54,839 nucleotides of DNA, from NCBI GenBank assembly GCA_012514635.1, contig JAAYZX010000028.1, positions 1 through 54,839 on the forward strand, in the 5' to 3' direction. Position 1 is the first letter of the stretch; each line of letters starts with the position of its first letter. Below the pieces are notes generated by a model. The model was not told the DNA's origin. It saw only the letters and a program-made list of their open reading frames with translations, and made no database searches. This document shows, piece after piece, positions 20,126-29,449 of the stretch. This stretch comes from Actinomycetota bacterium (GTDB lineage: Bacteria > Actinomycetota > Thermoleophilia > RBG-16-64-13). The position numbers and the translations under genes were made by a program.

Positions 20126-20944
20126 TCACCACCCAACCCAACCGCGGCCCAACACGAGAGCACAACCAAACCACACCAGAGCCGTCAGCAACCAAACGGC
20201 ATCCACGGGCGCCAACCGCATTTCTCGATAGTGAGTCCTTCCCTCGGTGCCTCGGTAGCAGCGGCTCAGCATGGCATCAGCCAGCTCCTCCGCCCTACGA
20301 AAGCCCAGTACAAACAGCGGAACCACAAGGGGTAGAAGCGCCCTACCCGATCGCAAGGGAGACCGAATGGTTAGGGCGATTCCCCTTGCACGCTGCGCCT
20401 TGACCAACTGATCGGACTCGGTCATGAGAACCGGAATAAAACGAAGGGCCAGCGACATAACGAGAGCCACATCGCCGGAGGGTACCCCCACACGACGCAA
20501 AGGGCGAAAATACCAGGCAATCGCATCCGTGACCGCCACCGGCGGTGTGGTTACCACCAACAGAGCGCCGGACAGGAGTAAGAGTAACAATCTTGTCACC
20601 ACCACGCCACCTTGGGCCAATCCCGCTGTGGTGAACCTAAACGGCCCCAGAGCCAGCAGCACTTCTCCAGGAAGTGACATGGCTTGAAAGAACAAGGTTA
20701 TGACTAGGATCACCACGAAAGGCCGCAAAAAGCGCCACAGATACATAACCGGTACCCTCGATATGGCAACTCCCGCCACCAGCCCCAGCGCCATAGTCGC
20801 CATTCCCCACCAGCCGATCACTACAAAAAGAAGGCACGCGTACACAACACTTATGCCGAGTTTGACACGAGGGTCTATGCGATGGAGAACGCTGCTTCCA
20901 GGTAAATACTGACCTACAGCAAGGGAGCCGGATCGCAGTCTCAC
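20126..20944 (-). CDS. ecfT: ECF transporter transmembrane subunit EcfT
   Basis: Membrane scaffold of an energy-coupling-factor vitamin or metal importer. 272 aa with about five to six helices. The signature KAQRARGIAL couples to the ATPases; LHRIDPRVKLG at the N-terminus is typical. GTG 20944 is chosen because it overlaps the ecfA2 TGA as GTGA; the open frame upstream reads through ecfA2 and looks non-protein. No substrate (S) subunit lies nearby, so this is probably a shared group II module. Confidence 0.94.
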   Translation of the reverse strand: MRLRSGSLAVGQYLPGSSVLHRIDPRVKLGISVVYACLLFVVIGWWGMATMALGLVAGVAISRVPVMYLWRFLRPFVVILVITLFFQAMSLPGEVLLALGPFRFTTAGLAQGGVVVTRLLLLLLSGALLVVTTPPVAVTDAIAWYFRPLRRVGVPSGDVALVMSLALRFIPVLMTESDQLVKAQRARGIALTIRSPLRSGRALLPLVVPLFVLGFRRAEELADAMLSRCYRGTEGRTHYREMRLAPVDAVWLLTALVWFGCALVLGRGWVGW

Positions 20945-21771
20945 GTCTGCACCCTGCCCTGCAGCCACATCCGCAGACTCCGCGCATCCACCGGACATGG
21001 AAGATCGGCTCCTAAAGCAAGGGCTACGCGCGTGGATAGCGTCGGCTCCAGCCCGGCAAGTTCCAAAGTTGCTGCATCGCCCAGGACACTCTCGGGCGAG
21101 CCCTCTGCGAGCAGCCTGCCCGCAGATAGCAGAACCACTCTGTCGGCATCCGCCGCCTCTTCCAGGACGTGCGTGCTGAAGACAAGAGAACGGCCGGCGA
21201 TCTCCTCTCTCCACTCCCGAAGCGACAACATGATGTCACCACGCACTCCCGCATCCAAACCGGAACCAACTTCGTCCAACACCAGGAGGCGGGGTTCTAC
21301 TGCCAACACACCCGCAAGTGCAACCCGGCGCTGCTCGCCGAGAGACAGGCGATGAGGGTTCCTGGAACCGAACTCCCTTGGGTCCATGCCGACCAACCTA
21401 AGCGCCTCATCCACTCTTCTTTCCACCAGAGAAGAGGTGAGGCCCAGACAGGTCGGCCCCACACCTACATCCTCGCGTACGGTGGGACAGTACAGTTGGG
21501 CCTCTGCCCGCTGGAACACCATGGCGGCGGCGGCGCCGTACGGCGCCGCCGCCGCCATGGTCACCGTCCCTTCACCCACATCGATCAGGCCCGCCAATAT
21601 CTGCAGAAGCGTACTCTTACCCGAAGCGGTAGCCCCTACAACCGCCATGGTCACGCCGCTGGGCACAGACAGATTAATACTGGAAAGAGCGGGACGCATT
21701 AATGCGGTGCCGGCATTATATGTGTATGACACATCCCGCAGAACAACGAGATCAGGCACGGTCATCGACAC
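20941..21771 (-). CDS. ecfA2: ECF transporter ATPase, second copy
   Basis: ABC ATPase of the ECF importer, 276 aa. Walker A GATASGKS 46-53, Q-loop Gln87, signature LSLGEQ 142-147, Walker B LLVLDE 162-167 with catalytic Glu167, H-loop His201. D-loop region reads VGSGLD rather than PTSGLD. The stretch before the Q-loop is AAAAPYGAAAA (73-83), about eight residues shorter than in EcfA1, and is encoded by a perfect 44-bp palindrome. GTG 21771 has AGGA 11 bases upstream; ATG 21765 is an alternative. It overlaps ecfA1 by 20 bp. Confidence 0.93.
   Translation of the reverse strand: MSMTVPDLVVLRDVSYTYNAGTALMRPALSSINLSVPSGVTMAVVGATASGKSTLLQILAGLIDVGEGTVTMAAAAPYGAAAAMVFQRAEAQLYCPTVREDVGVGPTCLGLTSSLVERRVDEALRLVGMDPREFGSRNPHRLSLGEQRRVALAGVLAVEPRLLVLDEVGSGLDAGVRGDIMLSLREWREEIAGRSLVFSTHVLEEAADADRVVLLSAGRLLAEGSPESVLGDAATLELAGLEPTLSTRVALALGADLPCPVDARSLRMWLQGRVQT
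21518..21561. repeat. Perfect 44-bp palindrome inside ecfA2
   Basis: The 22 bases 21518-21539 are the exact reverse complement of 21540-21561, with no spacer (arms begin ACCATGGCGGCGGCGG). It encodes TM-AAAAPYGAAAA-MV. In RNA it would fold into a stem of about 20 bp inside the coding region; in DNA it could extrude a cruciform. Both ends carry an NcoI-like CCATGG. Confidence 0.97.
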
Positions 21772-22687
21772 CGATCATTCCATCCTGGTCCTTCCGGCCT
21801 CGACCTATTCCTACGCGCCGCAGAGCTTTCTGCAAAACCCCTACAAGATCTTGCTCAGTGAGAACCCCGCTCAGATCTGCGCTCAACTGCGGCCAACCCA
21901 ACCCTATCTCTCTGGCCAACAAGACGGCCGGCGGCACATCCAAGTTGAGCGCCTCCGCCCAACCGCCAAGGAAGAACCCTGCCGGCTCGCCCGAATAGAC
22001 CACTCGACCCTCGTCGAGCGCCACCAGACTATCTGCCCACAGGGCCTCTTCCATGTGCTGCGTAATCCACAAAACTGCCGACCCCTGCTTCACGAGAGGA
22101 CGAAGCAGATCGCGCAATTCCAACCGCATACGGCGATCCAGCATGGATGTGGGCTCATCAAGAACCAGCACCTGGGGTTCCAGTACCAGGACTCCCGCCA
22201 ACACCAACTTCTGCTTCTCTCCGCCCGACAACAGCTGCACCGGTATCGTCTCCTGCCCCTGTAGCCCCACATCGGCCAGGATCGATCGCACCCGCTCCTG
22301 CATGTCCTCACGGGAAACTCCTAGATTCTCAAGGCCAAAGGCGACGTCCTCGGCAACCGTCGCTCCTACGATCTGGCCGTCGGGATCTTGGAAGAGTAGT
22401 CCTACCTTGGCGCGAGCCAGCCACAGATTCGCATCGACTGTCGTGTCCAGACCATCTACAAAGACTTTCCCATCCTCAGGTTGCAACAGCCCGTTGGCCA
22501 AGCGGGCAAGCGTGCTCTTGCCGGACCCATTTCGTCCTACAACGGCAACGATTTCCCCCGGCCGCACATCTAAATCAAAACTGCGTACCGCATAAGGCGC
22601 CTCAGGAGCATAACGAAATTGCACCCCTTGAAAGCGAAGCGCCGGGGTCCTGCGGACCCCGGCGCCGGCCTCACTCTGCGTCGACAC
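21752..22687 (-). CDS. ecfA1: ECF transporter ATPase, first copy
   Basis: ABC ATPase, 311 aa, partner of EcfA2 on EcfT. Walker A GRNGSGKS 51-58, Q-loop Gln100 in FQDPDGQ, signature LSGGEKQK 153-160, Walker B VLVLDEP with Glu178, H-loop in ITQHMEEA. A C-terminal extension follows the ATPase core (about 245-311). GTG 22687 with AGG five bases upstream. It lies 31 bp after rplQ; the rplQ-ecfA-ecfA-ecfT-truA order is common in Firmicutes and deep Actinobacteria. Confidence 0.95.
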   Translation of the reverse strand: MSTQSEAGAGVRRTPALRFQGVQFRYAPEAPYAVRSFDLDVRPGEIVAVVGRNGSGKSTLARLANGLLQPEDGKVFVDGLDTTVDANLWLARAKVGLLFQDPDGQIVGATVAEDVAFGLENLGVSREDMQERVRSILADVGLQGQETIPVQLLSGGEKQKLVLAGVLVLEPQVLVLDEPTSMLDRRMRLELRDLLRPLVKQGSAVLWITQHMEEALWADSLVALDEGRVVYSGEPAGFFLGGWAEALNLDVPPAVLLAREIGLGWPQLSADLSGVLTEQDLVGVLQKALRRVGIGRGRKDQDGMIGVDDRA

Positions 22688-22718
22688 ACGAGCCTACTTC
22701 CGCCCTTGCCGCCGCTCC

Positions 22719-23069
22719 TCAAACCAACTCGAGGAGCACCATGGGCGCTGCATCACCGGGGCGCGGTCCCAGCTTCAGGATGCGCGTGTACCCACCCGAC
22801 CGCTCCGCATACTTGGGAGCAATGGTATTGAACAACTCGTACGAGATATTTTTATTGTGAAGCATCCTGATCGCTTCCCGCCGCGCCGCCAAGGAGCCGT
22901 CTTTCCCCAAAGTGATGGCCTTATCCACCAGGGGCTTAACCTCTTTGGCCCGAGCCTCAGTGGTCTTCACCCGCCCATGCTCCAAAACGGAGCACGTCAG
23001 GTTGGCCAGCAATTGCCGGCGGTGGTCGGGCTGAACGCCCAGCCGCCTCCCTTTACGTAGATGCCTCAC
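22719..23069 (-). CDS. rplQ: 50S ribosomal protein L17
   Basis: Large-subunit protein near the exit tunnel, 116 aa, opening with MRHLRKGRRLGVQPDHRRQL and holding the segment GRVKTTEARAKEVKPLVDKAI. GTG start, three bases after the rpoA stop, with GGAGAG upstream. Confidence 0.98.
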   Translation of the reverse strand: MRHLRKGRRLGVQPDHRRQLLANLTCSVLEHGRVKTTEARAKEVKPLVDKAITLGKDGSLAARREAIRMLHNKNISYELFNTIAPKYAERSGGYTRILKLGPRPGDAAPMVLLELV

Positions 23070-23072
23070 CGT

Positions 23073-24041
23073 CTACTCTCCTCTAAGCTTCAGGCCAAGG
23101 CGGGCGAGTCGATCGCGCACCTCGTCGATACTCTTCTTGCCGAAATTGGGTATGTTTAGTAGTTCAGTTTCCGTACGAGAGATCAGTTCTCCTACGGTTT
23201 CCAAGCCCTCGCGCTTCAGACAATTATACGAGCGAACACTCAATTCCAGCTCTTCGATCAGCGTGTCGTCATACTGTGTCAACGATTGCCCATCGTCCGT
23301 CGCGTCGGGCTGTTCTTCTTCACCGCCGTGGTCCTCGTAGACCTCTGCATCGTCCGACTCCGCATCAATAACGAAGATCCTCAACATGTCCGTGAGCAGC
23401 TTCGCCGACTGCGCCACACACTCCTGGGGTGTTGCGGCACCGTTGGTCTCAACCTCTAGAATCAGCTTGTCATAATCCGTGCGCTGGCCGACTCGCGACG
23501 CTTCCACCCGATACGCCACGCGCGTGACCGGAGAAAGGATAGAGTCCACCGGTATCCAACCGATAACCGTCTCCGCCGGTTTGTTCTCGTCCGCCGACAC
23601 ATAGCCTACGCCACGTCTGATCTTCAGCATCATCTCAAGGTGAGCGCCGTCTTCCAGCGTAGCAACGGTGGCGTCAGGGTTGACGATAATGAGATTGCTG
23701 GGTACATCAATATCCGCCGCTTTAGCCTCGCCGGGCCCATCTTTGACAAGCTGAACGTCGATCTCCTCATCCTCACCATGGAGAACAAACACGAGCTTCT
23801 TGAGGTTGAGGATGATATCTGCGACATCTTCCTTGACACCGGCCACCGACGAGAACTCATGCGCCACACCGTCCACCTGGACGGACGATACAGCAGCACC
23901 CTCAAGCGACGAGAGCAGCACCCGCCTCAGAGAATTCCCAAACGTGTAACCGAAGCCCCGTTCGAGCGGCTCAACGGTGAATACGGCCAGCCCCTCACCA
24001 AACACTTCTGTACTAAACTTGGGAGAATGGAAGTCTAACAA
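23073..24041 (-). CDS. rpoA: RNA polymerase alpha subunit
   Basis: Assembly platform of RNA polymerase. 322 aa: N-terminal dimerisation domain (about 1-225, with GFGYTFGNSLRRVLLSSLEG), a long acidic linker (about 226-262) and the CTD (263-322), where the UP-element contacts Arg270, Asn273 and Cys274 (R265, N268, C269 of E. coli) are kept. Start: two TTG codons follow an in-frame TAG; the second, 24039-24041, has AGGAGG five bases upstream. No ATG or GTG start is possible. Confidence 0.98.
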   Translation of the reverse strand: MLDFHSPKFSTEVFGEGLAVFTVEPLERGFGYTFGNSLRRVLLSSLEGAAVSSVQVDGVAHEFSSVAGVKEDVADIILNLKKLVFVLHGEDEEIDVQLVKDGPGEAKAADIDVPSNLIIVNPDATVATLEDGAHLEMMLKIRRGVGYVSADENKPAETVIGWIPVDSILSPVTRVAYRVEASRVGQRTDYDKLILEVETNGAATPQECVAQSAKLLTDMLRIFVIDAESDDAEVYEDHGGEEEQPDATDDGQSLTQYDDTLIEELELSVRSYNCLKREGLETVGELISRTETELLNIPNFGKKSIDEVRDRLARLGLKLRGE

Positions 24042-24105
24042 CAAAGCCTCCTAAGCCTGCCGGGGACTCTCCCGTCCCTGGCGCCCGCTCCTGCCGCCAG
24101 GGTCT

Positions 24106-24732
24106 CTACTTCGAGTAGAGCTCCACGATCAACTGCTCTTGCACCGGTATGTCAACATCCTCGCGTGCGGGAACACGCAACACTTTACCCGTTAGATTGT
24201 CATGATCCGCCTGCAGCCATGCGGGAACAGCGGCGGTGAGGTCGGTAGCATCCTCAATGGTAGTCTTGGCCCCGGGCGACGTGGGTACCGCTGCGATGAT
24301 GTCATCCGGCCGCACCCGGTAGCTCGGGATATCCACTCGGCGATCGTTCACGTGAAAATGACCGTGACGAATCAACTGACGCGCCTGACGACGCGACGCT
24401 CCGAAACCGAGTCGGTAGACCACGTTGTCGAGCCGAAGCTCCAGTAAGCGCAGAAGGTTCTCACCGGTGACTCCCGGTTGCCGTGTTGCCGTTTCGTAAG
24501 CGCCGTGGAACTGCTTCTCCAGCAGCCCGTAATAGCGCCGCGCCTTCTGCTTCTCACGCAACTGCATGAGGTATTCCGATTGCTTGCGCCGGCGGCCTCT
24601 ACCGTGCTCACCTGGCGGGTAAGAACGTCTGCCCACCGCACATTTGTCGGTAAGGCACCGTTCGCCCTTCAGGAAAAGCTTCTCGCCTTCCCGGCGGCAC
24701 TGTTTGCACTGCGCCGATGTATCTCTTGCCAT
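24106..24732 (-). CDS. rpsD: 30S ribosomal protein S4, zinc type
   Basis: Assembly-initiating small-subunit protein, 208 aa. Cys9, Cys12, Cys26 and Cys31 make the zinc site of the C+ form. The S4 RNA-binding domain spans about 97-160 ([20 protein letters not shown] starts it). ATG start. It lies between rpsK and rpoA, the usual place of the translational repressor of the alpha operon. Confidence 0.98.
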   Translation of the reverse strand: MARDTSAQCKQCRREGEKLFLKGERCLTDKCAVGRRSYPPGEHGRGRRRKQSEYLMQLREKQKARRYYGLLEKQFHGAYETATRQPGVTGENLLRLLELRLDNVVYRLGFGASRRQARQLIRHGHFHVNDRRVDIPSYRVRPDDIIAAVPTSPGAKTTIEDATDLTAAVPAWLQADHDNLTGKVLRVPAREDVDIPVQEQLIVELYSK

Positions 24733-24763
24733 AACTAGGTTCTCCGAATCCCTTCAGTCTGTC

Positions 24764-25165
24764 CTAGACCCGGCGCCGCTTCTTGGGGCGACATCCGTTA
24801 TGCGGGATGGGGGTTATATCTTTCACACTCGTCACGTCGAGCCCCGCCGCCTGCAGCGAACGGATGGCAGTCTCACGACCACCGCCCGGTCCGCGCACGA
24901 AAACATCCACCTTCTGCAACCCATGTTCCATGCCTGCGCGCGCCGCCTTCTCAGCGGTTACCTGTGCCGCGAACGGCGTGGACTTACGCGAGCCCTTGAA
25001 GCCTGCCGAGCCCGCACTGGCCCACGAGATGACGTTTCCTTCCTTGTCCGTCAACGTAACCAGCGTGTTGTTGAACGATGTCTTGATATACGCATTCCCC
25101 ACGGCGATATTCTTGCGCACCTTTCGCCGTCTGGTCCGCGCCCCTTCTCGTTTGGGCTTAGGCAT
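24764..25165 (-). CDS. rpsK: 30S ribosomal protein S11
   Basis: Platform protein of the small subunit, 133 aa. Marks are [30 protein letters not shown] and the basic end [18 protein letters not shown] start, 45 bp after rpsM. Confidence 0.98.
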   Translation of the reverse strand: MPKPKREGARTRRRKVRKNIAVGNAYIKTSFNNTLVTLTDKEGNVISWASAGSAGFKGSRKSTPFAAQVTAEKAARAGMEHGLQKVDVFVRGPGGGRETAIRSLQAAGLDVTSVKDITPIPHNGCRPKKRRRV

Positions 25166-25210
25166 CTTTGCTTATCCCGTCCTTCTCGTATCGAACTCAG
25201 GCCACGAAGC

Positions 25211-25588
25211 CTAAGCCCGCGCCTTCTTCTTCACGCCAACCGTAGGCTTGTGACCTTTTCGAACCCGTGCGTTCGTCTTGGTGCGTTGCCCGTGAACCGG
25301 CATCCCCCGCCGATGACGAATACCCCTATAGCAGCCGATCTCCATGAGACGCTTGATGTTCTGACTGCGCTCACGGCGAAGATCGCCTTCCACCAGGACA
25401 TGGTCATCGATGTATCCGCGGAGACGGATCTCTTCGTCCTCGGTTAGATCCTTCACGTACGTGTCCGGATTGATCCCCAGCGCGCCGAGGATCCTATTGG
25501 ACATGGGCCGGCCGATGCCGTAAATATAGGTGAGGCCTATCTCCACGCGCTTCTCACGCGGGAGCGTAACCCCGGAAATTCGTGCCAT
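25211..25588 (-). CDS. rpsM: 30S ribosomal protein S13
   Basis: Head protein of the small subunit touching the P-site tRNA and the B1 bridges. 125 aa, opening [19 protein letters not shown] and ending in the basic tail [23 protein letters not shown] start, 13 bp after rpmJ. Confidence 0.98.
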   Translation of the reverse strand: MARISGVTLPREKRVEIGLTYIYGIGRPMSNRILGALGINPDTYVKDLTEDEEIRLRGYIDDHVLVEGDLRRERSQNIKRLMEIGCYRGIRHRRGMPVHGQRTKTNARVRKGHKPTVGVKKKARA

Positions 25589-25601
25589 CGCCTGTCCGCC
25601 C

Positions 25602-25715
25602 CTATCCCTGCCGCTGCTTGTGTCGCGGGTTCTGGCAGATGATCAGGACGGTGCCTCGACGTCGAATAATCTTGCATTTTTCGCACATCGGTTTCACCGA
25701 CGCTCTTACCTTCAT
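25602..25715 (-). CDS. rpmJ: 50S ribosomal protein L36, zinc type
   Basis: Smallest large-subunit protein, 37 aa, starting [20 protein letters not shown]. Zinc ligands are Cys11, Cys14, Cys27 and His32. ATG 25713-25715 with AGGTAGGG upstream, TAG at 25602-25604. The place between infA and rpsM is canonical. Confidence 0.97.
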   Translation of the reverse strand: MKVRASVKPMCEKCKIIRRRGTVLIICQNPRHKQRQG

Positions 25716-25869
25716 GCCCTACCTCTTGATTTCCCCGGACCGGTCAGAGTCCGTGATTGTCACTCAGGCCCGCGCGAGACTCCAAAGCAGCCGCACTCTC
25801 ACAGTCTGAAGCCGCCGCTTGACAGCGACCCCAAAGAATGGAGTGAATCCCGCGAGCCGACTATATACA

Positions 25870-25889
25870 GCCTCCGGGCTATCGGAGGC
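25870..25889 (-). promoter_or_regulatory. Short hairpin after infA
   Basis: A 7-bp stem (25870-25876 with 25883-25889, GCCTCCG/CGGAGGC) and 6-base loop lie 12 bp beyond the infA stop. No U-run follows. The 186-bp gap to rpmJ shows no convincing promoter. Confidence 0.35.
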
Positions 25890-25901
25890 AGACCATTGCC
25901 G

Positions 25902-26123
25902 CTACTTAAAACGATAGGTGATGCGTCCTCTACCCAGATCGTAGGGAGAAAGCTCGACTTTGACCTTATCGCCCGGGAGGATGCGGATATAGTTCATACG
26001 CATCTTCCCCGAGATGTGCGCAAGCACCTCATGGTCATTGTCCAATCTCACCCTGAACATCGTATTGGGTAAGGCCTCAACCACCTCTCCCTCGAGCTCT
26101 ATCGCATCTTCCTTGGGAGACAC
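25902..26123 (-). CDS. infA: Translation initiation factor IF-1
   Basis: Binds the ribosomal A site during initiation; S1-like OB fold. Core pattern [21 protein letters not shown] and end [10 protein letters not shown]. With GTG 26123 it is 73 aa, matching the family. AGGAGGTGGTG lies 14 bases upstream of that codon; the two GTGs at 26138 and 26135 lie on or against the Shine-Dalgarno and would add five or four residues. The exact start is uncertain. Confidence 0.95.
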   Translation of the reverse strand: MSPKEDAIELEGEVVEALPNTMFRVRLDNDHEVLAHISGKMRMNYIRILPGDKVKVELSPYDLGRGRITYRFK

Positions 26124-26172
26124 TGTTGTTTGCACCACCTCCTATCCCGTCGTCAAGAATCGACCAAATATC

Positions 26173-26919
26173 TTAGCACACAGTCAGCACTCTCGGCCCA
26201 TCGGCAGTAATGGCCACAGTGTGCTCAAAGTGCGCAGAAAGACTCCCATCGACTGTATAGACAGCCCAGTTGTCCGGTCCTACCTCTACGTCCGGACCGC
26301 CCATGTTTATCATGGGTTCGATAGCCAGCACCATACCTTCCAGTAGCCGTGGGCCATGCCCAGGCGGTCCAAAGTTCGGCACTTGCGGGTCCTCGTGCAT
26401 CTCCCGCCCAACGCCATGCCCCACAAGCGTACGTACTACAGAGTATCCGTGTGCTTCAGCGTACGATTGTACTGCATGAGAGATATCGCCCACACGATTG
26501 TCCACCCTACACTGCTCAATGGCCAGCTCAAGCGAGCGCTGTGTTACGTCCATCAGCGCCTGCGCTTCGTCCGTAACCGCACCGATTCCCACACTTACTG
26601 CTGCGTCGGCAACATAGTCCTTCAAGGTCACACCCACATCGATACCGAGGATGTCGCCATTTTTGAGCTTAGTTACTCCAGGTATACCGTGGACCACCAT
26701 ATCGTTGGGCGAAGCGCAGATTGACGCGGGGAAGCCTCGGTAACCCTTGAACGTGGGCACGCCGCCTCGACTGCGAATGAAACTCTCCGCCAAACGATCC
26801 AGTTCCTTGGTGGTGACGCCGGGTTGCGCCGCTTCGGCAAGCATGTCAAGACATGCCCGCAGCACTTTACCAGCTTCAGCAATCAATTCGATCTCTGCAG
26901 GAGACTTCCGGATGATCAC
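26173..26919 (-). CDS. map: Methionine aminopeptidase, type I
   Basis: Removes the initiator methionine from new proteins. 248 aa. The metal and catalytic residues are all present: His77, Asp94, Asp105, His168 (GHGVGREMHEDP), Glu201 and Glu232. It is the short form without the N-terminal zinc extension. GTG start with AGGAG eight bases upstream. It sits in the usual adk-map-infA order. Confidence 0.97.
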   Translation of the reverse strand: MIIRKSPAEIELIAEAGKVLRACLDMLAEAAQPGVTTKELDRLAESFIRSRGGVPTFKGYRGFPASICASPNDMVVHGIPGVTKLKNGDILGIDVGVTLKDYVADAAVSVGIGAVTDEAQALMDVTQRSLELAIEQCRVDNRVGDISHAVQSYAEAHGYSVVRTLVGHGVGREMHEDPQVPNFGPPGHGPRLLEGMVLAIEPMINMGGPDVEVGPDNWAVYTVDGSLSAHFEHTVAITADGPRVLTVC

Positions 26920-26968
26920 ACCCTCAACTCCTGACGAAGCTCAGTGCTACCTCCAGCGCGTGCAACTA

Positions 26969-27628
26969 TCACAGCACCGGCCCAATAGCCGCTTTGACGT
27001 CTTCGAGCACAGCCCCGGGCGCCTGATCGCCGTCGATCCTAGCGATCACACTCTGCTTGTCATAGTATTCAATGAGAGGCTCGGTCTGCTGTCGATACAC
27101 TTCGAGGCGATTGCGTACTGTAGCCTCAGTATCGTCGTCACGCTGGTACAATTCCCCGCCACACTTGTCGCAGATGCCCTCAACTTTGGGCGGATTGAAT
27201 ACGACGTGCACGGGGGCCTGGCAGTCTCGACAAATACGCCGACCGGTCAGGCGCTTCACCAGCGCTTCATCGTTTACCAGAATGGCAATCACTTTCCCAA
27301 CATTGCGCTCGATCCCGGCAAGCATTTGGTCAAGAGCTTCGGCCTGCGGAATAGTGCGAGGGAAGCCGTCCAGCAGGAATCCCTTGCTGGTATCGGGCTG
27401 CTGTAAGCGATCGCGCACAATCCCGATCACTACTTCATCCGGAACCAGCTCGCCTTTATCCATGTACTTCTTTGCTTCCAGCCCCATAGCCGTCTGGTTC
27501 TTCACTGCGTCACGCAGCATATCGCCCGTTGAGATGTGGGGAACACCATACGTCTCCACGATGCCGCTTGCCTGCGTACCTTTTCCCGCTCCGGGAGGGC
27601 CCAGGATGATGAGATCGAACTGCGCCAT
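26969..27628 (-). CDS. adk: Adenylate kinase
   Basis: Interconverts AMP and ATP with two ADP. 219 aa. P-loop GPPGAGKGT at 10-18, DGFPRT at 87-92 and a long LID with a zinc site Cys133, Cys136, Cys153, Cys156, as in Gram-positive enzymes. ATG start, 35 bp after secY. Confidence 0.98.
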   Translation of the reverse strand: MAQFDLIILGPPGAGKGTQASGIVETYGVPHISTGDMLRDAVKNQTAMGLEAKKYMDKGELVPDEVVIGIVRDRLQQPDTSKGFLLDGFPRTIPQAEALDQMLAGIERNVGKVIAILVNDEALVKRLTGRRICRDCQAPVHVVFNPPKVEGICDKCGGELYQRDDDTEATVRNRLEVYRQQTEPLIEYYDKQSVIARIDGDQAPGAVLEDVKAAIGPVL

Positions 27629-27663
27629 GTCACTCCTTCCAGTATGGTCCAGTCGGAAGTTGG

Positions 27664-28926
27664 TTACTTCAAGAAGCCTTCGTAGTGACGCATGAGAAGC
27701 TGCGCCTCCATCTGTTTCATGGTGTCCAGAGCCACCCCCACCACGATCAGAATAGAGGTGCCACCGAAGTAGAAGGGCACGCTCAAACCGTGAATCAACA
27801 CCTGGGGCAGCGCCGCAATAGCTGCCAGAAACAGGGCTCCCGGCAACGTAATTCTGGTGAGCACTCTATCTAAATATTGAGCCGTAGGTCTACCCGGCCT
27901 GATACCGGGAATGAAGCCGCCGTACTTCTTCAGATTGTCCGCTTGATCCAGTGGGTTGAACTGGACGGCGGTATAGAAGTACGTGAAGAAAATGATGAGC
28001 CCGATCTCCGCCACCAGATACCACCATGAGCTCGGTCCTATGGCCGCAGCCAGCGACTTGGCCCACGACCACGGCGTCATCTGCGCCAGTGTCACAGGCA
28101 GAATCAAGACCGAGGAGGCGAAGATGACCGGGATGACGCCGGCCATGTTGATACGCAGTGGTAGATACGTACTCTGGCCCCCATAGACCCGCCGCCCCAC
28201 CACGCGCTTGGCGTATTGGACGGGTATCCGTCTTTGCCCTTCTTGGATCAACACAATCGCCGCGATCACGGCAAGAGCGATTACGGCCATGAGCAGCCAT
28301 ACCAGAGGACTCATGGTGGTGAACATCTTGTAAAGCCCGCTGGGAAGACGTGAAACGATGCTGGCAAAAATCAGAAGAGACATACCATTACCGATCCCGC
28401 GCTGGGTGATGAGCTCGCCCAACCACATGATCAGCACGGTGCCGACGGTCAAGGTCATGACTACCAGGTAGAAGCTCAGCGGTGTGAGCGGGTTCTCGGC
28501 TGTAAACGCTCCCTGGCTTTTGAACAGGAAAACAAAGAAGACCGACTGGATCAAGGCCAGGATGGCGGTGAAATACCGTGTGTACTGGTTGATCTTCTTC
28601 TGACCCGCCTCCCCCTCCTTGGCCAGAGCTGCCAACGAGGGCACCACCACCGTCAGGAGCGAGAAGATAATCGACGCGGTGATGTACGGCATGATACCCA
28701 AAGCAAACACAGCAACTCGCTCGAGTGCGCCACCAACGAAGAGGTCCATAAAGGCGAAGACGCCCCCGCCGGTAGTCAGTTCCGAGAGGGCCGAGAGGTC
28801 TATGCCTGGGACCGGGATGTAGCACCCCAGCCTATATATGGCAATGATCAACGCGGTGAACAGCAGGCGCTTCCGTAGGTCCGGAAGCTTCCACGCATTC
28901 GCCAGCGACTGAAACATGGTGTTCAT
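27664..28926 (-). CDS. secY: Preprotein translocase subunit SecY
   Basis: Channel of the Sec translocon, 420 aa with ten membrane helices. Marks: IPVPGID, the LGIMPYITASI segment and GGFIPGIRPGRPTAQYLD. ATG 28924-28926 with GGAG five bases upstream; the open frame before it is not SecY-like. Its partner SecE is encoded near the right end of the window. Confidence 0.98.
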   Translation of the reverse strand: MNTMFQSLANAWKLPDLRKRLLFTALIIAIYRLGCYIPVPGIDLSALSELTTGGGVFAFMDLFVGGALERVAVFALGIMPYITASIIFSLLTVVVPSLAALAKEGEAGQKKINQYTRYFTAILALIQSVFFVFLFKSQGAFTAENPLTPLSFYLVVMTLTVGTVLIMWLGELITQRGIGNGMSLLIFASIVSRLPSGLYKMFTTMSPLVWLLMAVIALAVIAAIVLIQEGQRRIPVQYAKRVVGRRVYGGQSTYLPLRINMAGVIPVIFASSVLILPVTLAQMTPWSWAKSLAAAIGPSSWWYLVAEIGLIIFFTYFYTAVQFNPLDQADNLKKYGGFIPGIRPGRPTAQYLDRVLTRITLPGALFLAAIAALPQVLIHGLSVPFYFGGTSILIVVGVALDTMKQMEAQLLMRHYEGFLK

Positions 28927-28972
28927 GTGCGCTCCATTGTGACGACGGGTGCTCCTGCCCTGGCCAAGCCGG

Positions 28973-29446
28973 TTACAGGATCTCCACCGTTCCTCCGACG
29001 GCCTCGATCTTGGCCTTTGCGGCAGCACTAAATCCATGTGCACGTACAGTCAGCGCACGATTAACCTCGCCAACGGCCAAGATCTTCACCCGCTCCGCCG
29101 GAGACTTCACGATACCTTTCTCCACAAGCGTCTCGGGGGAGACTACTTCTCCAGCCGCGAAGCACTCCAGTCGGGAGAGATTCACAGGCGTCATGTACGT
29201 GCGGAACGGTCCAATCGCCATGGATGTTTTTGCACTAGGTCCCCGCAACTTGGGGAGCCTCATGTGTAGTGGCATCTGGCCACCCTCGTATCGGGCGGGC
29301 ACTCCGCCTCCGGAGCGCGACTTCGCGCCCTTATGGCCTCGTCCCGCCGTCTTACCCCAACCGGAGCCCTCGCCACGGCCGACCCGTTTCTTGGCCTTCC
29401 GAGCGCCCGGAGCCGGTTGGAGATCATGTTGAAAGATCTCTGCCAT
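28973..29446 (-). CDS. rplO: 50S ribosomal protein L15
   Basis: Late-assembly large-subunit protein, 157 aa. The Gly/Lys/Arg-rich N-terminal extension (KRVGRGEGSGWGKTAGRGHK) is typical, followed by the globular domain ending VEIL. ATG start, three bases after rpmD. As in other bacteria it precedes secY. Confidence 0.98.
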   Translation of the reverse strand: MAEIFQHDLQPAPGARKAKKRVGRGEGSGWGKTAGRGHKGAKSRSGGGVPARYEGGQMPLHMRLPKLRGPSAKTSMAIGPFRTYMTPVNLSRLECFAAGEVVSPETLVEKGIVKSPAERVKILAVGEVNRALTVRAHGFSAAAKAKIEAVGGTVEIL

Positions 29447-29449
29447 CGC

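Noticed and set aside
20945-21214. Long N-terminal extension of EcfT
   Set aside because: The open frame reads through ecfA2 out of phase; its product is Cys/Arg-rich and unlike EcfT, while GTG 20944 forms a GTGA overlap.
25716-25901. Promoter between infA and rpmJ
   Set aside because: TATATA and TTGGGG stretches occur but no -35/-10 pair has acceptable boxes at 16-18 bp.
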